In this document: positions 7,802 through 15,917 of the stretch, piece after piece | How the letters are laid out: every line of letters starts with the position of its first letter | Position numbering within the stretch: the first letter of the stretch is position 1 | NCBI RefSeq assembly: GCF_030811715.1 | Contig: NZ_JAUSRH010000004.1 | Span: 186,001-250,000, forward strand | Direction of reading: 5' to 3' | From: Sinomonas atrocyanea | Lineage (GTDB): Bacteria > Actinomycetota > Actinomycetes > Actinomycetales > Micrococcaceae | DNA: 64,000 bases | Notes under the pieces: generated by a model | Databases searched by the model: none | Told to the model about the DNA's origin: nothing | The model's input: the letters and a program-made list of their open reading frames with translations, nothing else | Translations under genes and position numbers: made by a program

Positions 7802-8620
7802 TCAGTGGCGGTAGATCGCGCGGACGATCCCGTCGAACAGCCGGTCCGGGAGGACCTTCCGGAGCGCCAGGAGGGGCCGGGCCCCGGCTCCGACCCGGTA
7901 CCGCGCGTGCGGCCGGTGGGATGTTGCCGCTTGCAGGATGGCTCCCGCGACGGCCTCCGGTGGTGATGCCATTCCTGGCATATAGGCCGTCTTCATCACG
8001 CTGGCCACCCGCCGCGCCCCCTTGGCGTACGGGCCGTGGCCCGAGACCTCGAGGAGTGAAGTGCGGGCGATCGAGCTCCACTCGGACCGGATGGCGCCGG
8101 GCTGGATGACCACGACGCGGACGCCGAACGGGCGCAGCTCGATCCGCAGCGAGTCGGAGAGGCCCTCGACCGCGAACTTGGTCGCGTGGTACCAGGACCC
8201 GAGCGGCTCGTAGAACTGGCCGCCCATCGAGGACACGTTCACGATCGTCCCGGAGCGGCGTTCCCGCATGCCCGGCAGGACGAGCTGGGTCAGGCGTGCG
8301 AGGCCGAAGACGTTGACCTCGAACTGGCGCCGGGCCTCCTCGAGCGGGACCTCCTCGAGGGCACCGAAGGAGCCGTAGCCGGCGTTGTTGACGAGGACGT
8401 CGATCCGGCCCGTCTCGCCGAGGACCTTCCGTACGGCGTCGGTGAGGGAGGCGTCGTCGGTGACGTCGAGCGAGAGGAGGCGCGCGCCGTCGTGCGCGAG
8501 GGCCTCCATGCGCTCCACGCGCCGGGCCGCAGCGTAGACCGTGTATCCCGCACCGAGGAGGGCGCGCACGGTGGCCTCGCCGATTCCGCTCGAAGCGCCT
8601 GTGACGAGAGCAACCTGCAT
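7802..8620 (-). CDS. Short-chain dehydrogenase/reductase (classical SDR)
   Basis: This 272-residue NAD(P)-dependent oxidoreductase has the cofactor motif TGASSGIGEATV at residue 7, LDVTDDASL, the NNAG motif in VLVNNAGYGSFG, the catalytic Ser in VNVSSMGGQF, and Tyr/Lys in YHATKFAVEGLSD, followed by the VIQPGAIRSEW segment. Basic Arg residues after the second strand (AARRVERME) favour NADP(H). The substrate is unknown. The start is leaderless-looking: TAGCGT (8627-8632, complement) ends 6 nt before the ATG. A terminator follows at 7776-7799. Confidence 0.88.
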   Translation of the reverse strand: MQVALVTGASSGIGEATVRALLGAGYTVYAAARRVERMEALAHDGARLLSLDVTDDASLTDAVRKVLGETGRIDVLVNNAGYGSFGALEEVPLEEARRQFEVNVFGLARLTQLVLPGMRERRSGTIVNVSSMGGQFYEPLGSWYHATKFAVEGLSDSLRIELRPFGVRVVVIQPGAIRSEWSSIARTSLLEVSGHGPYAKGARRVASVMKTAYMPGMASPPEAVAGAILQAATSHRPHARYRVGAGARPLLALRKVLPDRLFDGIVRAIYRH

Positions 8621-8734
8621 GCCGCCACGCTACCCTGAGGCGGCGTGGAAAGGACACGCGATGGTCTTCCCTGCGACGATGCGCGTCGCGTTCATCCGCG
8701 CGACCGACCACAGCCTCGGGCACGGCGGAGGGGC

Positions 8735-8802
8735 GGGACCGCGAGGGCCCCGGGCCATGGTGGGAAGGGGGGCTCCCACCATGGCTCGGCGCCCGCGGTC
8801 CC
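8735..8802. repeat. Long near-perfect inverted repeat (hairpin)
   Basis: Arms 8735-8765 and 8774-8802 pair over about 29 bp with only a small bulge and a couple of mismatches. The innermost 11 bp (CCATGGTGGGA and its complement) are perfect and the loop is 8 nt. The 333-bp space between the divergent dehydrogenase and the repressor gene otherwise holds only the operators at 8869-8910. It is much longer than the terminators in this window. Confidence 0.8.
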
Positions 8803-8868
8803 CCCAATTTACCCAACAGTAATTATGAAAACCACGACCGGCGTCCCGGTACCCGCCTCCAGTATGCG

Positions 8869-8910
8869 ATACCCAAGAGGGTATGTGCAAAATACCCTCC
8901 GGGGTACACT
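8869..8910 (+). promoter_or_regulatory. Double CsoR/CstR-type operator with overlapping -10
   Basis: Two dyads of the form ATACCC-N4-GGGTA(T/C) are centred 23 bp apart (8869-8884 and 8892-8907). The second overlaps a TACACT -10-like box at 8905-8910. This matches the pattern bound by DUF156/CsoR-family repressors, so the downstream gene is most likely autoregulated. Confidence 0.75.
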
Positions 8911-8953
8911 GGAAGGTGCCTGTCGCGCAGGCCGTGCCAGAAGGAGGAACGCC

Positions 8954-9211
8954 GTGAATGTCGAGCCGGAGTCGATGAGGGCCGCGATCAACCGCCTCAA
9001 GCGCGCCCAGGGGCAGCTCAACGCCGTGGTGCGCATGCTCGAGGAGGGCCAGGACTGCAAGGCGATCGTCACGCAGCTCTCCGCCGTCTCGAGCGCAGTG
9101 GACAAGGCCGGATTCAGCATCATCGCCACGAACCTGCAGCAGTGCCTCGCCCACCCTGAGCGCGGCGGCGACATTGCCGAGCTCGAGAAGATGTTCCTCA
9201 GCCTCGCCTGA
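8954..9211 (+). CDS. CsoR/CstR-family (DUF156) transcriptional repressor
   Basis: This 85-residue all-helical repressor is typical of DUF156 regulators that sense Cu(I), Ni/Co, formaldehyde or sulfane sulfur. The helix RAAINRLKRAQGQLNAVVRMLEEGQDC carries the first conserved Cys. The second is in ATNLQQCLAH. The His that normally completes the Cu(I) site of CsoR is replaced by Asn in NLQQC, so a Cys-Asn-Cys pattern is seen, which fits persulfide sensors of the CstR type better than copper sensors (inference). The GTG start follows AAGGAGG at 8941-8947. No sulfur-metabolism or metal-efflux gene is adjacent; the next gene is an aminotransferase 24 bp on. Confidence 0.85.
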   Translation: MNVEPESMRAAINRLKRAQGQLNAVVRMLEEGQDCKAIVTQLSAVSSAVDKAGFSIIATNLQQCLAHPERGGDIAELEKMFLSLA

Positions 9212-9235
9212 GCCGCGTATGACAAGCTGGGGCGC

Positions 9236-10450
9236 ATGAGCTCCCGCTTCGCCGCCTCGTCCCGCTCCCAGGTGCCCCCGTTCGCGGTCATGGACATCCT
9301 GGCCCGCGTCGACGCATTGAGGTCCCAGGGCCGCGACGTCGTGAGCCTGTGCGCGGGCGAGCCCTCCGGCGGGGCGCCCTCCGCGGTCTCCGCGAAGGCC
9401 GCGCAGATCCACGCATCGGGCCGGGCCCTCACCTACACGCCGGCGCTCGGCACCGCGGAGCTGCGCGCGGCGATCGCCGACCACTACCGCCGCTGGTACG
9501 GCCTCGCCGTGGATCCCGGCCAGGTTGCCGTCACCACCGGGTCCTCTGGAGCCTTCCTGCTCTCCTTCCTCGCCGCCTTCGAGGCCGGGGACCGGGTGGC
9601 GCTCGCCCGCCCGGGCTACCCGGCCTACCGGAACATCCTCGCCGCGCTCGGCTGCGAGGTCGTCGAGCTCGACGCCGGCCCGGCCTCCCGCTACCAGCCC
9701 ACCCCGGCGATGCTCGACGCCGCTGCCTCCGAGCACGGGCCCCTCGCCGGCCTCGTGCTCGCCTCGCCCGCCAACCCGACCGGCACCATGGTGGACCGCG
9801 CCGAGCTCACCGCCCTCACGGACTGGTGCGCGGCGAACGGCGTCCGGCTCGTGAGCGATGAGATCTACCACGGCATCACCTACCCCGGCACGGGCACGGC
9901 CTCCGACGCGCACAGCCCGCACGGCGTGTGCGCGTGGGAGCTGGACCGCGAGGCCATCGTGATCTCGAGCTTCTCGAAGTACTGGGGCATGACGGGGTGG
10001 CGGCTCGGCTGGATGCTCGTGCCGGAGGAGCTGGTCGGCGCGGTGGATGCCCTCGGCGGCAACGTGGCCCTGTGCCCGCCGGCCCCGTCCCAGCTCGCCG
10101 CGGTGGAGGCGTTCTCCCTCCAGTCCTACGCCGAGGCCGACGCATGGGTTGCCGACTACGCCCGCACCCGGCAGACGCTGCTCGACGCGCTGCCGGCCCT
10201 CGGCTGGGGCCCGGCGGCCCCGGCCGACGGCGCGTTCTACCTCTACGCCGAGCTCGGCGACCAGCTCGCCCGGTTCGGCGACTCGCGTGAGTACGCCCGG
10301 GCGCTGCTCGAGGCCGAGGGGGTGGCGCTCGTGCCGGGCACCGACTTCGACGCCGTCCACGGAACCCGCGCGGTCCGCCTCTCCTTCGCGGCCGGCCAGG
10401 CCGCGGTCGAGGCTGCCATCGAGCGGATCCTGCGCTTCCAGGGCGCCTGA
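9236..10450 (+). CDS. Class I/II PLP-dependent aminotransferase
   Basis: This 404-residue cytoplasmic aminotransferase is of the aspartate-aminotransferase I-beta type. Visible are the LCAGEPSGGAP N-terminal motif, TGSSGAFLLSFLAAFEAGD, the ASPANPTG loop, DEIYHGITY, and the PLP-lysine segment SSFSKYWGMTGWRLGW (about residue 245). A C-terminal Arg that would bind the substrate carboxylate lies in TRAVRLSFA. The amino donor is unknown. It follows the CsoR-family gene by 24 bp and may share its promoter. It is convergent with the next gene, with one base between the stop codons. Confidence 0.88.
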   Translation: MSSRFAASSRSQVPPFAVMDILARVDALRSQGRDVVSLCAGEPSGGAPSAVSAKAAQIHASGRALTYTPALGTAELRAAIADHYRRWYGLAVDPGQVAVTTGSSGAFLLSFLAAFEAGDRVALARPGYPAYRNILAALGCEVVELDAGPASRYQPTPAMLDAAASEHGPLAGLVLASPANPTGTMVDRAELTALTDWCAANGVRLVSDEIYHGITYPGTGTASDAHSPHGVCAWELDREAIVISSFSKYWGMTGWRLGWMLVPEELVGAVDALGGNVALCPPAPSQLAAVEAFSLQSYAEADAWVADYARTRQTLLDALPALGWGPAAPADGAFYLYAELGDQLARFGDSREYARALLEAEGVALVPGTDFDAVHGTRAVRLSFAAGQAAVEAAIERILRFQGA

Positions 10451-10451
10451 T

Positions 10452-11945
10452 TCAGAAGCTGGACGAACTGCCCGAGCCGGAGAAGCTCCCTCCGCTGCTG
10501 CCGTAGCCGGTGCTCGAGGAGGACGAGCGCGCGGAGTCCACGGCCGAGTAGCCGGCGGCGATGCCGGTGTTGAAGCTCCAGATGCTGATCACCGGCAGCT
10601 GCGGGTAGGCGACGTCGAGGATGCTGCCCTGGGTCCGGTGCGTGCTGCGCCAGGACTTCGTGGACGCCGCGAGCTTGGCGTGCATGAGGTCGCTCTCCTT
10701 CTGCGTCCTGGCGTGCTGGTCGATCACGGCCTCGGCGTGCGCCCCGAGCAGCGCGCCGATCTGCTCGCGCTGGGCCTTGAGCCCGTCGAGGGCCGCCTCC
10801 GGGGTGAGCGTCCCGTCCTCGAGCCCGGCCCCGAGCCGCTCGATCTCGGCCCGGGCGAGGGCGACGCCGGACTGCAGCGCGGCGGCGCTCTCGGGCGTGC
10901 CCGCGGTCGTCTTGGCCGCGAGCATGGTGTCCACGCCGTCGAGCTGGCCGGTGAGGTCCTCGGTCTGGCGCTGCCACGCGGAGCGCCAGCTCGAGCCCCG
11001 GTTCAGGATCGAGTTGGTGTCCGCGATCGCATCGTCGAGCCCATCGAGGGTCTGGGCGAGCTCCTCGTACTTCCGGGCCTCCTTGACACTGGCGGACCTC
11101 GAACGCTCCCGTGCCGTCATGGGGGTGAGGCGGTCCCGGAGCCTGGTGGCCTCGCGGTGCTTCGCCCGGAAGCCCTCCCACCGCTCGAGGACGAGGCCGC
11201 CGTAGGAGGAGTCGGCGGGGATGGTCGAGGCGTTGAGCTCGGTCTCGTCGAGCGCGAGGGTGACGGAGGAGTAGGACCGGTCCCCGGAGGCGAGCGCCTC
11301 CGCGAACTTCCGCCGGCGCCAGGCCCGCACGCCGGCCCACGCGCCCGCGCCCCCGAGGACCACGACGCCGGCGATCCCGCCGCCGATCAGGAACGCGGGG
11401 GAGAGGTACCAGGGCCGCCCGATCCGGGATGCCGCCGACTTCACGCCCGCGATCGTCCCGTCGGTCCACTGCGCCGCGCGGAAGAGGTCCTTGGTGTCGT
11501 CCTGGATCGCCTTCTGCTCGTCCAGGCCCACCTTGCGGTCCTCGCCGAAGTACGTCCCGACGTGCCGCCCGGTCGTGTCGAGGGCGAAGATGAACAGCCC
11601 ATCGGCCCACTTCTGCCCGTCGGCGCTGATCCACTCGGGATGGTTGGCCCGCGCGTACCGCAGGACCTCCTCGTTGAGGTTGTCCGCCGCCGCACCGGCG
11701 CGCGTGAACACCACGACCTTGGTGGGCTCGTAGAAGGAGATCTTCGCGAGGGCCGGGTCGAGCTGCGCCCGGTACAGTGCTCCCGCGGTGTCCTCGACCA
11801 CGATCTGGGTGGGCGGGACCGCGGATGCCGGCGGTGCGGACACGAGCAGCGCCCCCGAGGCGGCCGCCAGCCAGGCGGCGACGAGAAGCAGGGCAGCGCC
11901 CCCGGCCACGAGCGCCCGCACGGCGCCCCCCACGAACCGACCCAC
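10452..11945 (-). CDS. TPM/DUF5129-like membrane protein
   Basis: This roughly 497-residue protein begins with an N-terminal membrane/signal segment (ALVAGGAALLLVAAWLAAASGALL). A region of about 130 residues resembles the TPM/DUF5129 extracytoplasmic domain (VVEDTAGALYRAQLDPAL, VVVFTRAGAAADNLNEEVLRYARANHP, GLFIFALDTTGRHVGTYFGED). A second membrane helix follows (SPAFLIGGGIAGVVVLGGAGAWAGV), then a long helical, partly coiled-coil cytoplasmic part and a Ser/Gly-rich C-terminus (SSGGSFSGSGSSSSF), a typical TPM-protein tail. The GTG start at 11945 follows AGAGGGGGA. Function is unknown; TPM proteins are linked to photosystem or membrane protein maintenance in other groups. Confidence 0.75.
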   Translation of the reverse strand: MGRFVGGAVRALVAGGAALLLVAAWLAAASGALLVSAPPASAVPPTQIVVEDTAGALYRAQLDPALAKISFYEPTKVVVFTRAGAAADNLNEEVLRYARANHPEWISADGQKWADGLFIFALDTTGRHVGTYFGEDRKVGLDEQKAIQDDTKDLFRAAQWTDGTIAGVKSAASRIGRPWYLSPAFLIGGGIAGVVVLGGAGAWAGVRAWRRRKFAEALASGDRSYSSVTLALDETELNASTIPADSSYGGLVLERWEGFRAKHREATRLRDRLTPMTARERSRSASVKEARKYEELAQTLDGLDDAIADTNSILNRGSSWRSAWQRQTEDLTGQLDGVDTMLAAKTTAGTPESAAALQSGVALARAEIERLGAGLEDGTLTPEAALDGLKAQREQIGALLGAHAEAVIDQHARTQKESDLMHAKLAASTKSWRSTHRTQGSILDVAYPQLPVISIWSFNTGIAAGYSAVDSARSSSSSTGYGSSGGSFSGSGSSSSF

Positions 11946-12006
11946 GACATCCCCCTCTGCGCGGCCCGGGTGGGCCGACAACGCCAGCCTACGCAACGCC
12001 GTCGTG

Positions 12007-12036
12007 CGCCCGCAGGGGAGAAGTCCCCTGCGGGCG
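12007..12036 (-). terminator. Terminator downstream of aldo/keto reductase
   Basis: A perfect 12-bp stem (12007-12018 with 12025-12036) with a 6-nt loop lies 34 bp after the reductase stop and before the TPM-like gene, so these two minus-strand genes are probably separate units. Confidence 0.75.
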
Positions 12037-12069
12037 TCGAGGCGCGCCCCGCGGATCCGCGGGCCCGGT

Positions 12070-13071
12070 CTAGGCGGCCGCGAAGTCCTCCGTGTCGACG
12101 TCGGCCTGCGCGGCCGGCGAGTACCGGCCGCCGGAGACCGTGCGCTCGTTGACCAGCTCGTCCACGGAGGCGAGCACCCGCGCGGGGAGCTCGAGGGACC
12201 CGGCCTCGAGGTCCTCGTCGAGGTGCGCCGCGCTGCGCGTCCCGGGCAGGGCGATGACATGCTCGCCGCGGGAGAGGACCCAGGCGATCGCGAGCTGCGC
12301 GGGCGAGCAGCCGGCGTCGCGCGCGAGCTCGCCGAACCGGTCCAGGAGGGAGAGGTTCGCGGGCCAGTGCTCGGCGTCGAACCGGGGCATCGACCGGCGC
12401 AGGTCCCAGTCCGGCAGCGCGGCGGGGTCGCGCAGCACCCCGCCGAAGGCGCCGCGGCCCACGGGGCTGAAGGCGACGAACGCGATGCCCAGCTCCCGGC
12501 ACGCCTCCAGCGTGCCCAGCTCGGGGTTGCGCGTCCACGGCGAGTACTCGTTCTGCAGCGCGGCGACGGGGTGCTCGGCGTGGGCGCGGCGCACCGTGTC
12601 CGCGCCGATCTCGGAGAGGCCGACGGCGCCGATCTTGCCCTCGCGCTCGAGCTCGCCGAGCGCCCCGACGGACTCCTCGATCGGCACCGTGCGGTCCCAG
12701 CGGTGGAGGTAGTAGAGGTCGATCCTCTCGGTGCGCAGCCGGGCGAGCGAGGCCTCGACGTGGGCGCGCAGGGCCTCGGGGCGGCCGTCGATGACGCGGC
12801 GCCCTTCAAGCGAGGACATGCCGCCCTTGGAGGCGAGGAAGAACTCGTCGCGGCGCCCCGCGAGCGTCTCCCCGAGGAGGGTCTCGTTGGCGGTCGCGCC
12901 GTAGATGGTGGCGGTGTCGAAGTGGGTGACGCCCGCATCGAGCGCGTGCAGGAGGAGCTTGGCGGCGTCCTCGCGGGAGGGCAGGGGGCCGTAGGACTGG
13001 CTCAGGTTCATCCAGCCGAAGCCCACGGGGCCGACGTCGGTTCCGGCGATCGTTCGTGGAGTGGAGGTCAT
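12070..13071 (-). CDS. Aldo/keto reductase
   Basis: This 333-residue NADP-dependent TIM-barrel reductase shows the catalytic tetrad: Asp in THFDTATIYG, the Tyr of IYG, Lys in FFLASKGGM and His in YYLHRWD. The second family motif is VGLSEIGADTVRRAH, and the cofactor segment VIALPGTRSAAHLDEDL lies near the C-terminus. It resembles the general stress/oxidoreductase AKR clade; the substrate cannot be told. It is flanked by hairpins on both sides (12007 and 13090), so it looks monocistronic. Confidence 0.88.
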   Translation of the reverse strand: MTSTPRTIAGTDVGPVGFGWMNLSQSYGPLPSREDAAKLLLHALDAGVTHFDTATIYGATANETLLGETLAGRRDEFFLASKGGMSSLEGRRVIDGRPEALRAHVEASLARLRTERIDLYYLHRWDRTVPIEESVGALGELEREGKIGAVGLSEIGADTVRRAHAEHPVAALQNEYSPWTRNPELGTLEACRELGIAFVAFSPVGRGAFGGVLRDPAALPDWDLRRSMPRFDAEHWPANLSLLDRFGELARDAGCSPAQLAIAWVLSRGEHVIALPGTRSAAHLDEDLEAGSLELPARVLASVDELVNERTVSGGRYSPAAQADVDTEDFAAA

Positions 13072-13089
13072 CCTCCGATCCTGTCAGAT

Positions 13090-13113
13090 CCGCCCGGGAG
13101 GAATCCCGGGCGG
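13090..13113 (-). terminator. Terminator of S4-domain gene
   Basis: A perfect 10-bp stem (13090-13099 with 13104-13113) closes on a GGAA tetraloop, 13 bp beyond the S4-protein stop codon. Confidence 0.7.
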
Positions 13114-13125
13114 AACCCCGGGGGC

Positions 13126-13521
13126 CTAGTGCTGCTCGCCGCGCAGCCGCTCCAGCTCGCGCCGGTCCTTCTTGGTGGGCCGCCCGGCGCCGCGGTCGCG
13201 CTGCGGCAGGCCGAGGAACGGCGCGGGCGGACGCTCGGGGGTGTGGTCCGTGTAGCACCTCGAGGCCGCCTCGGCGCCCACGCGCTTGACGATGAGGACG
13301 TGCACCTCGAGGATGCGCTCGAAGCCCGGCTGGCGGAGCCGGATCGTGTCTCCCGGGACCACCGTCTGCGAGGCCTTGACCGCGTTGCCGTTGAGCCGGA
13401 CGTGCCCGGCCCGGCACGCGGCCGTGGCGGCGGAGCGCGTCTTGAAGGCGCGCACGGCCCAAAGCCAGGAGTCGATCCTCACGGCCGAGGGGGACGATGC
13501 AGGTGCGTTGGAAGGAGGCAT
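13126..13521 (-). CDS. S4-domain RNA-binding protein (Hsp15-like)
   Basis: This small basic protein of about 131 residues has an N-terminal S4 RNA-binding domain: VRIDSWLWAVRAFKTRSAATAACRAGHVRLNG followed by VVPGDTIRLR. This is the Hsp15/YrfH-like architecture, which in other bacteria binds free 50S subunits with nascent chains. The C-terminal part is charged (PTKKDRRELERLRGEQH). The ATG at 13521 is preferred because TAGGAT (13532-13537, complement) looks like its -10; an alternative ATG at 13533 would overlap that box. It is divergent from a small conserved-looking ORF. Confidence 0.82.
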   Translation of the reverse strand: MPPSNAPASSPSAVRIDSWLWAVRAFKTRSAATAACRAGHVRLNGNAVKASQTVVPGDTIRLRQPGFERILEVHVLIVKRVGAEAASRCYTDHTPERPPAPFLGLPQRDRGAGRPTKKDRRELERLRGEQH

Positions 13522-13584
13522 GGTGCCCAGCATCCTACCGGCGTATCGTCGTGTGAATCGGGGGACGATCAAAGGAGCTCTGAC

Positions 13585-13731
13585 ATGCCTGACAAGCAGC
13601 CTCACCAGCCCGAGACCCACAAGAAGCCGTCGAAGACCATCAAGGAGCAGCGCGCGGCGAAGAAGGCCAAGAGGGCTGTCGCCCTGGACGCCGATCCGGT
13701 GGCGCACCTGCGCAAGCCCCGCAGCAAGTAG
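13585..13731 (+). CDS. Small basic hypothetical protein
   Basis: This 48-residue, Lys/Pro-rich protein starts MPDKQPHQPETHKKPSKTIK and ends AHLRKPRSK, with a central alpha-helical KEQRAAKKAKRA. The ATG is preceded by AAAGGAGC at 13571-13578, and a very strong terminator follows 10 bp after the stop, so it looks like a complete independent gene. There is no membrane segment. Function is unknown; the charge would suit nucleic-acid binding (inference). Confidence 0.7.
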   Translation: MPDKQPHQPETHKKPSKTIKEQRAAKKAKRAVALDADPVAHLRKPRSK

Positions 13732-13741
13732 CCCTCACGCA

Positions 13742-13789
13742 ACGGAAGCGGACGACGCCGGCCGGGTGGCCGCCGTCGTCCGCTTCCGT
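13742..13789. terminator. Very strong bidirectional terminator
   Basis: The outer 16 bp of the inverted repeat are perfect (13742-13757 with 13774-13789) and inner GGCC-GGCC pairing extends the stem. It lies between the convergent small ORF and the glycosylase-like gene. Confidence 0.85.
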
Positions 13790-13818
13790 GCCTCTGGGCT
13801 GCTGCGGGAGCCGGTGGG

Positions 13819-15276
13819 CTATTGGCGGCCGGCCTGCAGGCCCGCGCGGGCCATCGCGTCCGCGTACGCGCGGCCCATCTCGATGAGCCACTCGGTCTGG
13901 CGCTCCTTGGAGCCGGCGAACGCCCGCCCGTGGAGGGCGCGGGCCTTGTAGACCTTGAGGCCGCGGCGCCAGATGAGCGGGTTGTCCGTCTTGAGGAGCA
14001 TCTGGGCGAGCCGGTTGGCCTCGGTGCCGTGGGCCACGATCGCGGACACCCTGGGGACGGTCTTGAGGAAGGTCAGCAGCGGCTTGAGGCCGGCGTGCAG
14101 CTGCTCGGGGGTGAGCTTGCCGTTGGCCTCGCCCGGGGTGAACCACGGGTAGGCGTTCCACGGCATGATCCACTCCGGCCGCAGGCCCAGCTGGTACTGG
14201 AGCCCGAGCAGGCGGGTCGCGGCGGCGTCGTCGCCGGCCCAGACGTAGCCGCGCGGACTCGCCTCGCCGGTGTTGGAGAACAGGCTCACGATCCGGCACT
14301 CCTCTACCGAGTGCATGGGGTCGACGTACGGGACCTCGAAGCCGGGCCGCAGCTTGCGCAGGAACTCGACGTGCTGGTTGACCGGGGCGATGTGGGGGGC
14401 GAAGTTCGGGTCGCCGGGCGCCACGTCAGCGGCAGCGGCGGGCTCGGCCTCCGCCGCCGGCTCCTCGTCCTCCGCGGCGACGGGCTCCTCCTCCTCGTCG
14501 GCCGAGGTCACCCCGGAGGACGCCGAGGTCGGGTCCAGGGACGCCGACGTCACCCCGTCTGACGCCGAGGTCGGGTCCAGGGACGCCGACGTCACCCCGG
14601 CGGCGAGCACGAGCTCGAGCTGGGCGGCGGCGCGCAGGGCATCCTGCTCTGCTGCCGTCGAGGCGTCGAGCGCTGCCTGGGCGGCCTGCTCCGCGGCGGA
14701 CGCCTCGGCAGCGGCGGCCTTCGCGGCAGCGGCCTTGGCCACGGCGTGCGCGACCGCCTGCTTGGCCGCGGCAGCGGCGTCATCGGCGGCGGCGCGGGCC
14801 TTCTCGGCCGCGCGGCGGGCCGCGGCAGCGACGTCATCGTCCGCAGAAGCCGACTCGGCAGCAGGAGCCGGCGCGACCTCGGGAGCCACCTCGGCAGCGG
14901 CCACAGCAGGCGCCGCGGCAGCGGGCCCCGGGGCGGCCGGCTCCTCGGCGGCGGCAGAGCGGCGCTCGGCAATGGTCGTCACGACCACCTCGGACGCGGC
15001 GGGCCTGCCCTTGGCGGTGGCACCCCTCGGCGCGGCAGGTCCCGAGGACGCCTTGGCCGCGGCGGCCTTCTTCGGCGCGGCCTTGGGCCTCACGGGCTCC
15101 TCGTCGTCGTCCTCGTCGTCGTCGAAGATCCCGGCGAAGAGGTCATCCAGCCCGTCGTCGTCCTCGTCCTCCATGTGGGGGCTGTAGCCGAACCCCTCCT
15201 CGTACTTCGCGTCGAGCTCGGAGCGGAAGTCGGAGTCGAAGTCGTCGTAGTAGTCGGGCTCGGCCAAAGCGGTCAT
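13819..15276 (-). CDS. Uracil-DNA-glycosylase-like protein with long Ala-rich N-terminus
   Basis: This 485-residue protein has two parts. Residues 1 to about 285 are low-complexity: acidic (DEDDDGLDDLFAGIFDDDED), then Ala/Glu/Lys-rich and helical, then two copies of a 14-residue Ser/Thr-rich repeat and an acidic stretch. Residues about 290-485 form a globular domain resembling the UDG superfamily, with RIVSLFSNTGEASP, WIMPWNAYPWFTPGE and SAIVAHGTEANRLAQML. A canonical GQDPY motif is absent, so activity is uncertain. The start follows AGAGGAGA. A TACACT -10-like box lies near 15389 (complement), giving a leader of roughly 100 nt. Confidence 0.7.
   Translation of the reverse strand: MTALAEPDYYDDFDSDFRSELDAKYEEGFGYSPHMEDEDDDGLDDLFAGIFDDDEDDDEEPVRPKAAPKKAAAAKASSGPAAPRGATAKGRPAASEVVVTTIAERRSAAAEEPAAPGPAAAAPAVAAAEVAPEVAPAPAAESASADDDVAAAARRAAEKARAAADDAAAAAKQAVAHAVAKAAAAKAAAAEASAAEQAAQAALDASTAAEQDALRAAAQLELVLAAGVTSASLDPTSASDGVTSASLDPTSASSGVTSADEEEEPVAAEDEEPAAEAEPAAAADVAPGDPNFAPHIAPVNQHVEFLRKLRPGFEVPYVDPMHSVEECRIVSLFSNTGEASPRGYVWAGDDAAATRLLGLQYQLGLRPEWIMPWNAYPWFTPGEANGKLTPEQLHAGLKPLLTFLKTVPRVSAIVAHGTEANRLAQMLLKTDNPLIWRRGLKVYKARALHGRAFAGSKERQTEWLIEMGRAYADAMARAGLQAGRQ
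14515..14598 (-). repeat. 42-bp in-frame tandem repeat
   Basis: The unit starting at 14521 recurs at 14563, a period of 42 bp, or 14 codons, encoding GVTSASLDPTSAS(D/S). The two copies are almost identical at DNA level, which suggests a recent slippage duplication inside the linker of the glycosylase-like protein. Confidence 0.85.
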
Positions 15277-15461
15277 GAGGTCGGGGATCTCCTCTTTTCG
15301 GGCGCACGCCGTTTCCGGGCGCGAAGGGGGGCTGCGTCCGTGTCGGGCTGTCGTGGGGTGGCGAGCCGTGGGTGGCTCAGCTGTCCGAGTGTAGCAAGCT
15401 GCAGTTGGGCCTGAGGTCGCCCCCGGTTCACCTTCCGTGGCGGAGCGCGTAAGCTCGGGCC

Positions 15462-15905
15462 GTGGATGCGGACAACGCGCCCAACATCACACTCCGCCGC
15501 CTCGGCCCGCACGACGCCGGCCGGCTCACCGCCGCCTCGGACCTGTTCGACGCGCCGGTCACGGAGGCGGGCGCGCGGGAGTTCCTCACCAAGCCGGGCC
15601 ACCACCTGCTGCTCGCCGAGACCGCGGACGGCCGGGCGATCGGGTTCGTGAGCGGCGTCGAGACGGCCCACCCGGACAAGGGCACCGAGATGTTCCTCTA
15701 CGAGCTCGCGGTCGACGAGGGCTGGCGCCGCCGAGGCGTGGCCTCGCACCTCGTCAACGCCCTCGCGGAGATCGCCCGCGAGGCGGGGTGCTACGGCATG
15801 TGGACGGCCGCGGATCGGGACAACGAGGCGGCCCTGGCGACCTACCGCTCCACGGGAGCACGCCTCGAGCCCGGGACCACCGTCGTCGTCTACGACCTCG
15901 CCTGA
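15462..15905 (+). CDS. GNAT acetyltransferase, AAC(3)-I-like
   Basis: This 147-residue single-domain acetyl-CoA-dependent N-acetyltransferase shows motif A in LYELAVDEGWRRRGVASHLVNAL (V-x-x-x-x-R-x-x-G-V-A) and motif B in GMWTAADRDNEAALATYRSTGA. The family includes aminoglycoside 3-N-acetyltransferases; resistance is possible but not shown. The GTG start has no Shine-Dalgarno sequence, and a TAAGCT box (15450-15455) ends 6 nt upstream, indicating a leaderless mRNA. The ABC exporter genes follow 12 bp downstream on the same strand, so the three may form an operon. Confidence 0.85.
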   Translation: MDADNAPNITLRRLGPHDAGRLTAASDLFDAPVTEAGAREFLTKPGHHLLLAETADGRAIGFVSGVETAHPDKGTEMFLYELAVDEGWRRRGVASHLVNALAEIAREAGCYGMWTAADRDNEAALATYRSTGARLEPGTTVVVYDLA

Positions 15906-15917
15906 AGGGCCCGGCAC

